DNA from: Sphingomonadaceae bacterium OTU29LAMAA1
Lineage (GTDB): Bacteria > Pseudomonadota > Alphaproteobacteria > Sphingomonadales > Sphingomonadaceae
Assembly (NCBI GenBank): GCA_024072375.1
Contig: CP099617.1
Coordinates: 849,001-913,000 of the forward strand
DNA: 64,000 nucleotides
Reading direction: 5' to 3'
The position numbers and the translations under genes were made by a program. The notes beneath the pieces are model-generated. The model saw only the letters and a program-made list of their open reading frames with translations. It made no database searches and was not told the DNA's origin. Positions 26,668 through 34,474 of this stretch are shown here, one piece after another; within the stretch, counting starts at the first letter, position 1, and every line of letters starts with the position of its first letter.

Positions 26668-29031
26668 TCACCGCCGCGGCAGCTCGACCGTCACCAGCGT
26701 CCCTTCGCCAGGCTCCGACACCAGATCGATCCGCCCGCCATGCGCCTCGACGAACTGCTTCGCCAGCGGCAGCCCCAGCCCCAGCGCCCGCTCGCCGGTC
26801 GGTTGCATCCCCGGCTCGCCGAATCGGTCGAACGCCTTGCCGACACTCTCGGCATCCATGCCAAAGCCGTCGTCCGACACCACGATCCGCGCGCCCGTCG
26901 CACTGCCGTCGCTGTGCAGCAAGATCCGCCCGCCCTCCGGCGTCGAGGCGACCGCATGCCGCAATAGATGTTCCACCACCTCACGCAGCCGCTTGGGATC
27001 GCCGCTCACCCGCCCGGTCGATCGCGCGAGTTCGACCGCGAAGTCGAGCTTGCGCCGCTTCGCCGCCGGCATGATCGTCTCCGCAGCCGCCCGCGCCACC
27101 GCGGCGAGATCGACGTCGGATTTCTCGATCTCGGCATCGTCGCCGCCCTGCGTCAGATCGAGCACGTCGTCGATCAGCAGACCCAGCCGTTCCACAGATT
27201 GCAGGATCGCCTCGACATAGCCCGCCGCATCCGGCGTCAACGCGCCCGCATAGCCGCCGTGCAGCATCTCCGCGAAACCGCTGATCGATGTCAGCGGCGT
27301 CCGCAATTCGTAGCTCATGTTGGCGACGAATTGCGTCTTGACCCGGTCCGCCGCCTCCAGCGCGTCGGCCCGGTCGCGCAACGCCTGCTCCGCGCGCCGG
27401 CTGTCGGAGATGTCGAGCATCGTCAGCAAGGCATTGCCGTCCGGCAGCGGCACCGCGGCGAATTCGAAATGACGCCCGTCCGCGAACGCTACCCGTCCGC
27501 CGCGCTGCTGCCGCTCGATCGTCGCCGAGCGCACCAGCTCCGGGATCAGCGCCGCGCGATTGGGCGTCGCGAGCTTCGGCGCGGCGGCCTCCGCGAAGGT
27601 ATCGACACGCGGGTGGCTCGCCAAGAACTCCTCCTCGAATCCCCAGATCGCACCCATCCGGTTGTTCCACAGCTGCAACTTGCCGTCCGCCGCGAACACC
27701 GCCAGCGCCTCGAACAGATTATCGAACGTCGCGGTGCGCACCCGCAGCAGCGTGTCGCGCGCGCTCGCCAGCTGCACCTGTTCCGTCCGATCTTCGAAGA
27801 TCGTCAGCAGCCCGCCATCGGGCAACGGCTGCGCCACCACGCGCAGGTGTGTGCCGCCCGGCAGGTGCCAATTCTCCTCCATCGCCGCCGCGGCGTCGAC
27901 GTCTCCCGGCACGAACCACTCACGCCGTTCCGCCTTCCACCCCGGGAAGTCACGGACTTCGGGCAGGCGATTGGCCTCGCGCATCCGTTCCAGCACGCGT
28001 TCGAATTCCGGTCGGTCGGCCAGCCATTCGGATCGCATCGCGAACATGCGCCGGAACGGCTGGTTGCAGAATACCAGCCCGCGATCCGCGCCGAATTGCG
28101 CCACACCGGCAGAAAGCCGATCCAGCATCGCCCGCTGCGCTTCGGCGAAGCGCTTCGCGCCCGCACGCGACTGTTCCAGATCCTCGATATCGACCGCGAA
28201 GCCGGCGACGCCACCACTGATCAGCGGCACGTCATGGACCTGCAACGACCGGCGTTCGCCGTTGATCGTCGCCGGCAATATTTCCTGCTGCGGAACGCCG
28301 GTCGCCCGTGCCGCCTTGGCCCCGGCACGCGGACCGCCGCGGCCCGACCCTTCGACCAGTTCCAGCTCACGCCCGATCACGTCTGCCGCATCCCGCCCCT
28401 CGACGGCGCGGACGTAGGCAGAATTGACCATCGCCAGCCGCATGTCCGCCGCGCGATACCACATCGGCAGGGGCGCGGCCTCGATCAGGCCGGTCAGCGC
28501 CTCGAATGCGCCCGACAGTTCCGTGACCTCATCGGCCAGCCGCGCGATCTCCGCCTCGCTGTCGGTCGCGTCCAGCGTCCAGATGACGACCGCGCCGGTC
28601 GCACCCAGCGCACCGGGGGCGCGACTGCCCCGCACCGTGATCGACCGGCCGGAGCCTTGCGGGTGCAACGCACGTACGAACCCGCGACCGGCGCGCTGCG
28701 CCGCCTGCACATCGTTCGCGAGCGCCTTCGCCTCGGCTTCCGGTAGCCCTGTGCCCTCTTCCGCCAGATCCTGAAGAAAACGCGGCGCGACGCTCAGCCC
28801 CAGCCAGTCGACCAGCCGCGGTGGCATTTCTACCCGGCCATCGGCGCGCACCAGCATCGCCATCGCCGGCGACACGCTGCGCAGCGCCTCCGCCTCCCGT
28901 ACGTGTGCGATCGATTCCAGCGCCTCGGCCCGCAGTCGCCAGCCGACGAACAGTGCATAGCCGGCACCGCCGACCAGCAGCGCGAGCACCGCGCCGCATA
29001 CGACCGCCGCCATCACCGAAAGCTCGACCAA
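26668..29031 (-). CDS. divL: DivL-like PAS sensor pseudokinase (Tyr replaces phospho-His)
   Basis: A 787-residue protein with one N-terminal transmembrane helix (about 5-30), several PAS-like domains, and a histidine-kinase core. The dimerisation box reads FVANMSYELRTPLTSI, with Tyr574 where kinases have His. This is the hallmark of DivL, which in Caulobacter is a scaffold that controls CckA and hence CtrA during the cell cycle. The N-box reads HLLRHAVAST instead of NLLxNAxKFT (His688, His692), so ATP binding may also be compromised, while DDGFGMD and ALGLGLPLAK remain. The start is TTG 29031 after GAGGGG; ATG 29013 is an alternative. Adjacent tsaE, amgK and murU match the conserved divL neighbourhood. 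Confidence 0.85.
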   Translation of the reverse strand: MVELSVMAAVVCGAVLALLVGGAGYALFVGWRLRAEALESIAHVREAEALRSVSPAMAMLVRADGRVEMPPRLVDWLGLSVAPRFLQDLAEEGTGLPEAEAKALANDVQAAQRAGRGFVRALHPQGSGRSITVRGSRAPGALGATGAVVIWTLDATDSEAEIARLADEVTELSGAFEALTGLIEAAPLPMWYRAADMRLAMVNSAYVRAVEGRDAADVIGRELELVEGSGRGGPRAGAKAARATGVPQQEILPATINGERRSLQVHDVPLISGGVAGFAVDIEDLEQSRAGAKRFAEAQRAMLDRLSAGVAQFGADRGLVFCNQPFRRMFAMRSEWLADRPEFERVLERMREANRLPEVRDFPGWKAERREWFVPGDVDAAAAMEENWHLPGGTHLRVVAQPLPDGGLLTIFEDRTEQVQLASARDTLLRVRTATFDNLFEALAVFAADGKLQLWNNRMGAIWGFEEEFLASHPRVDTFAEAAAPKLATPNRAALIPELVRSATIERQQRGGRVAFADGRHFEFAAVPLPDGNALLTMLDISDSRRAEQALRDRADALEAADRVKTQFVANMSYELRTPLTSISGFAEMLHGGYAGALTPDAAGYVEAILQSVERLGLLIDDVLDLTQGGDDAEIEKSDVDLAAVARAAAETIMPAAKRRKLDFAVELARSTGRVSGDPKRLREVVEHLLRHAVASTPEGGRILLHSDGSATGARIVVSDDGFGMDAESVGKAFDRFGEPGMQPTGERALGLGLPLAKQFVEAHGGRIDLVSEPGEGTLVTVELPRR

Positions 29032-29131
29032 CGCTTACCCCTCGTCGCGCCGGGAAACGGCGTGCTCGTGGCAAGCTGTAGAACGGAATATGGGGGACCG
29101 GCAACGCCATACGCCATACCCCCGAAGTCAG

Positions 29132-29154
29132 TCCTCCCCGCGAGGGGGAGGTGG
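29132..29154. repeat. Single short copy of the CTCCCC/GGGGAG palindrome
   Basis: CCTCCCCGCGAGGGGGAGG is a near-perfect hairpin with a GTGGG tail, resembling the core of the CCCCTCCC repeat family but shortened and unpaired. It lies in the 266-bp gap between ahcY and divL. Apart from it and the ahcY terminator, I see nothing else in this gap. Confidence 0.5.
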
Positions 29155-29240
29155 GCAACGCACTCGATAACGGAGGACTTGGCTTAGCCCCCGTCACACT
29201 GCACCGCGCCACTTCTCCTTCGCGGGCAAGGACCGGACAG

Positions 29241-29269
29241 AAAAAAGGCGGCACCTTCCGGCACCGCCC
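29241..29269 (-). terminator. Intrinsic terminator of ahcY
   Basis: Read on the minus strand, GGCGGTGCC pairs with GGTGCCGCC (two G-U wobbles) around a GGAA tetraloop, and TTTTTT follows immediately. It starts about 30 bp after the ahcY stop codon. The GNRA-type loop and the uninterrupted T-tract make this one of the clearest terminators in the window. Confidence 0.9.
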
Positions 29270-29297
29270 TCTTCTTACCAAAACCGATCGCGTCCGA

Positions 29298-30719
29298 TCA
29301 GTAGCGATAGTGGTCCGGCTTGAACGGCCCTTCGACCGGCACGCCGATGTAAGCCGCCTGCTTCGGGGTGAGCTGCGACAGCTTCACGCCGAGCTTTTCG
29401 AGGTGCAGCGCCGCGACCTTTTCGTCGAGGTGCTTGGGCAGGACGTAGACGTCGTTCTTGTAGTTCTCGCCCTTGGTCCACAGCTCGATCTGCGCGAGCG
29501 TCTGGTTGGTGAACGAGGCCGACATCACGAACGACGGGTGGCCGGTCGCGCAGCCGAGGTTCACGAGGCGACCCTTGGCGAGGATGATGATCTGCTTGCC
29601 GTCCGGGAACTCGACCAGGTCGGTGCCGGGCTTCACTTCGGTCCACTTGTAGTTCGACATCGCGGCGATCTGGATCTCGCTGTCGAAGTGGCCGATGTTG
29701 CAGACGATCGACATCGGCTTCATCGCCTTCATGTGATCGGCGGTGATGACGTCGGCGTTGCCGGTCGCGGTCACGAAGATGTCGGCTCGGGTCACCGCCT
29801 CGTCCATCGTTACGACCTCGAAACCTTCCATCGCGGCCTGAAGCGCGCAGATCGGATCGACCTCGGTCACCATCACGCGCGCGCCGCCGTTGCGGAGCGA
29901 CTGGGCCGAGCCCTTGCCGACGTCACCGAAGCCGGCGACGACCGCGACCTTGCCGGCGAGCATCACGTCGGTGGCACGACGGATCGCGTCGACCAAAGAT
30001 TCCTTGCAGCCGTAGAGGTTGTCGAACTTCGACTTCGTGACGCTGTCGTTGACGTTGATCGCCGGGAACGGCAGCTCGCCCTTCTTGGCGATCTCGTACA
30101 GGCGATGCACGCCGGTCGTGGTCTCTTCCGACACGCCCTTCAGGTTCTTGACCGTCTCGGTCAAATAGCCCGGCTTCTTGGCGATGAACGCCTTCAGCGC
30201 GCGCTGGAACTCGACTTCCTCTTCGTTCTCCGGCTCGCCGAGCGTGTGGCCAGCCTCGAGCTTAGCGCCCCACAGCGCGAACATGGTGGCGTCGCCGCCG
30301 TCGTCGAGGATGATGTTGGCGGTCTGGCCGTCGACGTCCGCGTCCCAGGTGAAGATGTCGCCGACGTAATCCCAATAGTCGGCCAGGCTCTCGCCCTTCA
30401 CCGCGAACACCGGCACGCCGGTCGCGGCGATCGCGGCGGCGGCATGGTCCTGCGTCGAGAAGATGTTGCAGGTCGCCCAGCGCACGTCGGCACCCAGCGC
30501 GGTTAGCGTCTCGATCAGCACCGCGGTCTGGATCGTCATGTGCAGCGAACCGGTGATGCGCGCGCCCTTCAGCGGCTGCGACGCGCCGAATTCCGAGCGG
30601 AGCGCCATCAGGCCGGGCATCTCGGTCTCCGCGATGCGGATCTCGGCGCGACCGAAGTCGGCAAGCGCGATGTCCTTGATGACGTAATCGGTGTTTTCGA
30701 CCGCGAGCGCAGTAGCCAC
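29298..30719 (-). CDS. ahcY: Adenosylhomocysteinase
   Basis: NAD-dependent enzyme that reversibly splits S-adenosylhomocysteine into adenosine and homocysteine, relieving inhibition of methyltransferases. The 473-residue product is the long bacterial form. Recognisable parts are [31 protein letters not shown], the NAD fold [20 protein letters not shown] with [26 protein letters not shown] and the C-terminal KPDHYRY, whose lysine and tyrosine reach the neighbouring NAD site. A 20-bp perfect palindrome lies 62 bp before the start codon and a strong terminator follows, so the gene is probably a single regulated unit. No SAH-riboswitch-like fold was apparent by eye in the 5' region. Confidence 0.97.
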   Translation of the reverse strand: MATALAVENTDYVIKDIALADFGRAEIRIAETEMPGLMALRSEFGASQPLKGARITGSLHMTIQTAVLIETLTALGADVRWATCNIFSTQDHAAAAIAATGVPVFAVKGESLADYWDYVGDIFTWDADVDGQTANIILDDGGDATMFALWGAKLEAGHTLGEPENEEEVEFQRALKAFIAKKPGYLTETVKNLKGVSEETTTGVHRLYEIAKKGELPFPAINVNDSVTKSKFDNLYGCKESLVDAIRRATDVMLAGKVAVVAGFGDVGKGSAQSLRNGGARVMVTEVDPICALQAAMEGFEVVTMDEAVTRADIFVTATGNADVITADHMKAMKPMSIVCNIGHFDSEIQIAAMSNYKWTEVKPGTDLVEFPDGKQIIILAKGRLVNLGCATGHPSFVMSASFTNQTLAQIELWTKGENYKNDVYVLPKHLDEKVAALHLEKLGVKLSQLTPKQAAYIGVPVEGPFKPDHYRY

Positions 30720-30781
30720 GAGTCATGCTCCTGAAGATAATGGATGCCGGGCTCCTTAGCGGCGCCCCGACCCCAAATCAA

Positions 30782-30801
30782 ATATAAAGATATCTTTATA
30801 T
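30782..30801. promoter_or_regulatory. 20-bp perfect palindrome upstream of ahcY, candidate SahR-type operator
   Basis: ATATAAAGATATCTTTATAT is perfectly self-complementary and strikingly AT-rich in a GC-rich genome. It lies in the 87-bp gap between the yqgE stop and the ahcY start, 62 bp upstream of the latter. ArsR-family SahR regulators are known to control SAH/methionine-cycle genes in Proteobacteria through palindromic sites. Assigning this site to SahR is inference. It could also overlap the ahcY promoter. Confidence 0.65.
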
Positions 30802-30806
30802 GTCGC

Positions 30807-31367
30807 TCAGGCCGTTCCGGTCGTCGGTGCGAGCAGTCGCGTATCGATCCCGGCCTTGGCGAAAGCGCTCGCCCAGCGCGTCTCGGCGGCGCCGTCGAAC
30901 AGCAGCGCCGTGTCGCCCTCGACATGGAACCAGCCCGGCCGCGACAATTCGCCGTCCAGCTGCCCGGCACCCCATCCGGCATAGCCCAGCGCCACCAGCC
31001 ACCGCGTCGGCCCGCTCCCCTCGGCGATCGCCCGCAGCACATCGACCGTGCTCGACAGCGACCAGCGCCCGGCGACGTCGATCGTATCCTGCCCGCCCCA
31101 GTCGCCGGAATGCACCACGAAGCCCCGTCGCGGCTCGACCGGTCCGCCGAAATGCACCGGCGCATCGGGAGCGACCCCATGCGGGATGTCGAACTGATCC
31201 AGCAGGTCGTGCAACCCCAGCCCGTCGATCGTCGCACCGATGCCGATACCGATCGCCCCCTCCTTGTCGTGCGCGCACATCGCAATGACGGCGTGATCGA
31301 ACCGCGGATCGATCATGCCCGGCATCGCGAGCAGGAACTGGCCGGAAAGATAGACAGGAGATTGCAT
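30807..31367 (-). CDS. YqgE/AlgH family protein (UPF0301)
   Basis: A 186-residue cytoplasmic protein of unknown biochemical role. The family signature is clear: YLSGQFLLAMPGMIDPRFDHAVIAMCAHDKEGAIGI, followed by HFGGPVEPRRGFVVHSGDW and ALGYAGWGAGQLDGEL. The AlgH name comes from alginate regulation in Pseudomonas and should not be taken as a function here. It is divergent from the peroxiredoxin gene, with 121 bp between the starts. It ends 5 bp before the palindrome that precedes ahcY, so ahcY expression could include read-through from this gene. Confidence 0.93.
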   Translation of the reverse strand: MQSPVYLSGQFLLAMPGMIDPRFDHAVIAMCAHDKEGAIGIGIGATIDGLGLHDLLDQFDIPHGVAPDAPVHFGGPVEPRRGFVVHSGDWGGQDTIDVAGRWSLSSTVDVLRAIAEGSGPTRWLVALGYAGWGAGQLDGELSRPGWFHVEGDTALLFDGAAETRWASAFAKAGIDTRLLAPTTGTA

Positions 31368-31488
31368 CGCTTACGAACATAAGCATGTCCGTGGCCCGCG
31401 CCATGCTTGAAATCAGTCGCGCTTCGTCCGACGTGTGGCGCGCACCGCCGTCCGGCGTTCCTGCACCCCATTCCGGAGAACCCAAACG

Positions 31489-31968
31489 ATGACGATCACC
31501 GTCGGCGACACCCTGCCCAGCGCCACCCTCGTCAAGGTCACGGCCGACGGCCCCGATCAGGTCGGCACCACCGATTACTTCGCCGGCCGCACCGTCGCGC
31601 TGTTCGCCGTCCCCGGCGCGTTCACGCCGACCTGCTCCGCCAAGCACCTGCCCGGCTTCGTCGAGAAGCATGCGGAGCTGAAGGCGAAGGGCGTCGACGA
31701 GATTGCCTGCACCTCGGTCAACGACGCCTTCGTGATGGGCGCCTGGGCCAAGTCGGCCGATGCCGACGGCATCACCATGCTGGCGGACGGCAACGGCGAC
31801 TTCGCCGAAGCGCTCGGCCTGACGATGGACGGCAGCAAGTTCGGCATGGGCAAGCGCAGCCAGCGCTACACGATGCTGGTCGAGAACGGCGTCGTGAAGC
31901 AGCTCCACGTCGAGGAACCCGGTGAATTCAAGGTCAGCAGCGCCGAATACCTGCTCGGCGAGCTGTAA
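31489..31968 (+). CDS. Peroxiredoxin, Prx5 / type II family
   Basis: A 159-residue thiol peroxidase that reduces hydrogen and alkyl hydroperoxides. The peroxidatic Cys49 is in PGAFTPTCSAKHLPGF and a second cysteine, Cys74, in EIACTSVNDAFVM. A Cp-to-second-Cys distance of 25 residues is the pattern of plant and bacterial type II (Prx5) enzymes, which use glutaredoxin or thioredoxin. The conserved arginine-containing C-terminal region (MGKRSQRYTMLVENGVV) is also present. ATG 31489 was chosen over the longer open frame because the protein starts MTITVGDTLPSATL, as in the family. It is cytosolic and has no signal peptide. Confidence 0.94.
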   Translation: MTITVGDTLPSATLVKVTADGPDQVGTTDYFAGRTVALFAVPGAFTPTCSAKHLPGFVEKHAELKAKGVDEIACTSVNDAFVMGAWAKSADADGITMLADGNGDFAEALGLTMDGSKFGMGKRSQRYTMLVENGVVKQLHVEEPGEFKVSSAEYLLGEL

Positions 31969-31974
31969 GGCACC

Positions 31975-32061
31975 AGTGCTCCTGCGGACGCAGGAGCCCA
32001 GGGTTTAGACGACAGCCGTTTGCGGGTCTGGCTCTGGGTTCCTGCGTTCGCAGGAACACTG
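31975..32061. repeat. Inverted pair of GCTCCTGCG...CGCAGGAGC repeats
   Basis: Left copy (31975-32004): GCTCCTGCGGACGCAGGAGC followed by CCAGGGT. Right copy (32032-32061): CTGGGTTCCTGCGTTCGCAGGAACACTG, in reverse orientation. The spacer is 27 bp. This is a different family from the CCCCTCCC and CACCCCGG repeats but has the same hairpin-plus-tail, inverted-pair geometry. It starts 6 bp after the peroxiredoxin stop codon. Confidence 0.8.
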
Positions 32062-32107
32062 ACACCCCCGTCTTGCCTCCGTCACAGCCATTGCGTAACC
32101 ATCCGCA

Positions 32108-33544
32108 ATGACAACCGCATCCCAGATCGTCGCGGACCTCGACCGCCTCTACCGTGCCTCGGTCGACCGCCTTCAGGCCGCGCTCAACGCCTATCTCACC
32201 CATGGCACGCCGCCTTCGCCGCAAAGCCGCGTCGACGGCTCGTTCGCCTATCCCGTCATCCGCCTGCGCTACGCCAGCGTCGGCGACCGGCCCGCACCGC
32301 TGCGCTCGTTCGGCCGCCTCGTCTCGCCCGGCGAGTACACGATCAGCGTCACCAAGCCGGCGCTGTTCGCCGATTACCTCACCGAACAGCTCACGCTGCT
32401 GATCGAGGATTACGATGTCGAGGTCGAGGCGATCGAGGGACGGCAGGAAATCCCCTTTCCCTACGTGCTCGATCCCGGCCATGCGCTCAGCCTCGACACG
32501 GTGTCGGCAACCGAACTCGCCCGCCACTTTCCCGCTACCGAACTGGCGCATATCGGTGACGAGATCGCCGATGGCCTGTGGATCGCAGAGGGCGGCACCC
32601 GCCCGCTCGCGCTGTTCGACGCCCTGCGCACCGATTTCAGCCTCGCCCGCCTGCGTCATTATATGGGTACGCCGTCGGAGCATACGCAGCGCTTCGTGCT
32701 GTTCACCAACTATCACCGCTATGTCGACGAGTTCGTACGCTGGGGCGCCTCGCAGCTTGGTCCGGAAAGCCGCTTCACCGCGCTGTCCGGCGCCGGCAAC
32801 ATCGTCATCGACAACCCCGGCGACGTCGACAAGCTGGTCAACGACAGCGCGTGGCGCCGGCACCAGATGCCCGCCTATCACCTGATGGCGGACGACCGCA
32901 CCGGTATCACCCTCGTCAACATCGGTGTCGGCCCGTCGAACGCAAAGACGATCTGCGACCACCTCGCCGTCATGCGGCCGGAGGCGTGGCTGATGATCGG
33001 CCATTGCGGCGGCCTGCGCCCGTCGCAGCGCATCGGCGACTATGTCCTCGCGCACGCCTATCTCCGCGACGACCATGTCCTCGACGACGTCCTACCGCCC
33101 GAAATCCCCGTGCCCGCGATCGCCGAAATCCAGCAGGCGCTCGCCCGCGCGTCGGAAATCGTCAGCGGCCAGTCGGGTGAGGAACTGAAGCGTCGCCTGC
33201 GCACCGGCACGATCGTCACCACCGACGACCGCAATTGGGAACTCCGCTATTCCGCCTCCGCATTGCGCTTTTCGCTGTCGCGCGCCGTCGGCATCGACAT
33301 GGAATCGGCGACGATCGCGGCACAGGGCTATCGCTTCCGCGTTCCCTACGGCACCTTGCTCTGCGTTTCCGACAAGCCGCTCCACGGCGAGCTGAAGCTG
33401 CCGGGGCAGGCCAACCGCTTCTACGAACGCGCCATCAGCGAACATATGCGGATCGGCATCGAAACCTGCGAACAGCTCCGGCTGGAGGGTGAAAAGCTGC
33501 ACAGCCGCAAGCTGCGCGCATTCGACGAACCGCCGTTCCGCTAA
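32108..33544 (+). CDS. amn: AMP nucleosidase
   Basis: Hydrolyses AMP to adenine and ribose 5-phosphate, helping to set the adenylate pool. The 478-residue length matches Amn. An N-terminal regulatory domain (PVIRLRYASVGDRPAPLRSFGRL, GEYTISVTKPALFADYL) is followed by the phosphorylase-like catalytic domain. That domain contains TLVNIGVGPSNAKTICDHLAVMRPEAWLMIGHCGGL and, near the C-terminus, VGIDMESATIAAQGYRFRVPYGTLLCVSDKP with the ribose-binding ME pair. It stands alone, with a repeat pair upstream. Nothing in the sequence shows how it is regulated. Confidence 0.95.
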   Translation: MTTASQIVADLDRLYRASVDRLQAALNAYLTHGTPPSPQSRVDGSFAYPVIRLRYASVGDRPAPLRSFGRLVSPGEYTISVTKPALFADYLTEQLTLLIEDYDVEVEAIEGRQEIPFPYVLDPGHALSLDTVSATELARHFPATELAHIGDEIADGLWIAEGGTRPLALFDALRTDFSLARLRHYMGTPSEHTQRFVLFTNYHRYVDEFVRWGASQLGPESRFTALSGAGNIVIDNPGDVDKLVNDSAWRRHQMPAYHLMADDRTGITLVNIGVGPSNAKTICDHLAVMRPEAWLMIGHCGGLRPSQRIGDYVLAHAYLRDDHVLDDVLPPEIPVPAIAEIQQALARASEIVSGQSGEELKRRLRTGTIVTTDDRNWELRYSASALRFSLSRAVGIDMESATIAAQGYRFRVPYGTLLCVSDKPLHGELKLPGQANRFYERAISEHMRIGIETCEQLRLEGEKLHSRKLRAFDEPPFR

Positions 33545-33617
33545 GGAATCCGGCGGCACCGGAAACCAACCGGGTCTAATGCGTTACGCTCCCGAACCAA
33601 TCAGGGAGTTTACGCCC

Positions 33618-34160
33618 GTGGCCGACGATACCGACACGCCGAAGACCGATACGCCCGCCGCTACGCCCCGTCGTCGCGCACCGCGCAAGACCAGCGCGAC
33701 GCGGAGCACGCCTGCCAAGGCGAGCACCGCGAAGCCACGCGCGCCCCGCGCCAAGGCCGAGCCATCGACGGTGGAAAAGGTCGAGACGGCGGTTGCCGAT
33801 GCCGCCACCAAGACGACCCGCCGCGCCAGGGCGGCGGTCACCAAGGCCGAGGGGGCCGTCGCCTCCGCCGCCAAGGCGGTAAAGCCCCGCTCCACCAAAC
33901 GGGCAGCACCGCGCACCGGTGCGAAGAAGCCCGGCCCGAAAAAGGCGGACAAGAATACCGGCACCAGCAAATGGGGTATCGCTGCGGTCGGTGCAGGGGT
34001 CGCCGCTGTAGGAGCCGCCGCAGCAGCAGCGCTGCTCACCCTGCGCAGCAGCACTCCGAAGGAGGGTGGTAAGAAAGCGCATACGCCCGACGGCAAGGAT
34101 GCGTCCAAGTCGTTCCAGGCCGGCATCGCGGATGAGAACACGATTCCCGACAAGATTTGA
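33618..34160 (+). CDS. Lys/Ala/Pro-rich protein with C-terminal-half membrane helix
   Basis: A 180-residue protein of unusual composition. Residues ~1-115 are a disordered, basic stretch rich in Lys, Ala, Thr, Pro and Arg, with histone-H1-like patterns (RRRAPRKTSATR, PAKASTAKPRAPRAKAEP, TKRAAPRTGAKKPGPKKADK). It is interrupted by an Ala-rich probable helix (STVEKVETAVADAATKTTRRARAAVTKAEGAVASAAKAV). A small-residue hydrophobic segment follows (WGIAAVGAGVAAVGAAAAAALLTL, about 122-145), then a polar tail. It could bind DNA or the envelope; no function is assigned. The start is GTG 33618 after GGGAG; an ATG at 33579 would add 13 residues. Confidence 0.7.
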   Translation: MADDTDTPKTDTPAATPRRRAPRKTSATRSTPAKASTAKPRAPRAKAEPSTVEKVETAVADAATKTTRRARAAVTKAEGAVASAAKAVKPRSTKRAAPRTGAKKPGPKKADKNTGTSKWGIAAVGAGVAAVGAAAAAALLTLRSSTPKEGGKKAHTPDGKDASKSFQAGIADENTIPDKI

Positions 34161-34167
34161 GGGAATA

Positions 34168-34390
34168 GCTCCCTTCCGTGGAAGAGAGGGCACAGGGGAT
34201 GGGTTGCGGCCTGCCGATACGGCACCGGCAATGCCAAGCCATGACGTATCGCGAGCACGCCACCCACCCCCAGCCCCTCCCTAAGAGGGGGGGAGCTAAA
34301 AGGGTTAGCTATTGTCTGGCCCCGACGGACTTCCAGGTCGGCAGCGTCAAATCCACTCCCCTCCCTGACAGGGAGGGGTGGGGGTGGGTG
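34168..34390. repeat. Cluster of three CCCCTCCC-family palindromic repeats
   Basis: The 314-bp gap between the Lys/Ala-rich gene and the M2 peptidase contains three related elements and no gene. A diverged copy is at about 34168-34206, one with its tail first (CACCCACCCCCAGCCCCTCCC) at 34261-34294, and one hairpin-first (CCCCTCCCTGACAGGGAGGGG with a GTGGG tail) at 34354-34390. The last two form an inverted pair. The remaining sequence in the gap shows nothing I can identify. Confidence 0.75.
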
Positions 34391-34474
34391 AATGCCGGGC
34401 GATATGGCAACGACCACACCTAACCTCGACGTATCGCCAATTCGCCACCCTCAAGACCAAACGAACTCAAGCCC

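Noticed and set aside
30720..30806. SAM or SAH riboswitch upstream of ahcY
   Set aside because: The 87-bp leader shows the palindrome but no pseudoknot pattern that I can match to a known SAM/SAH riboswitch class.
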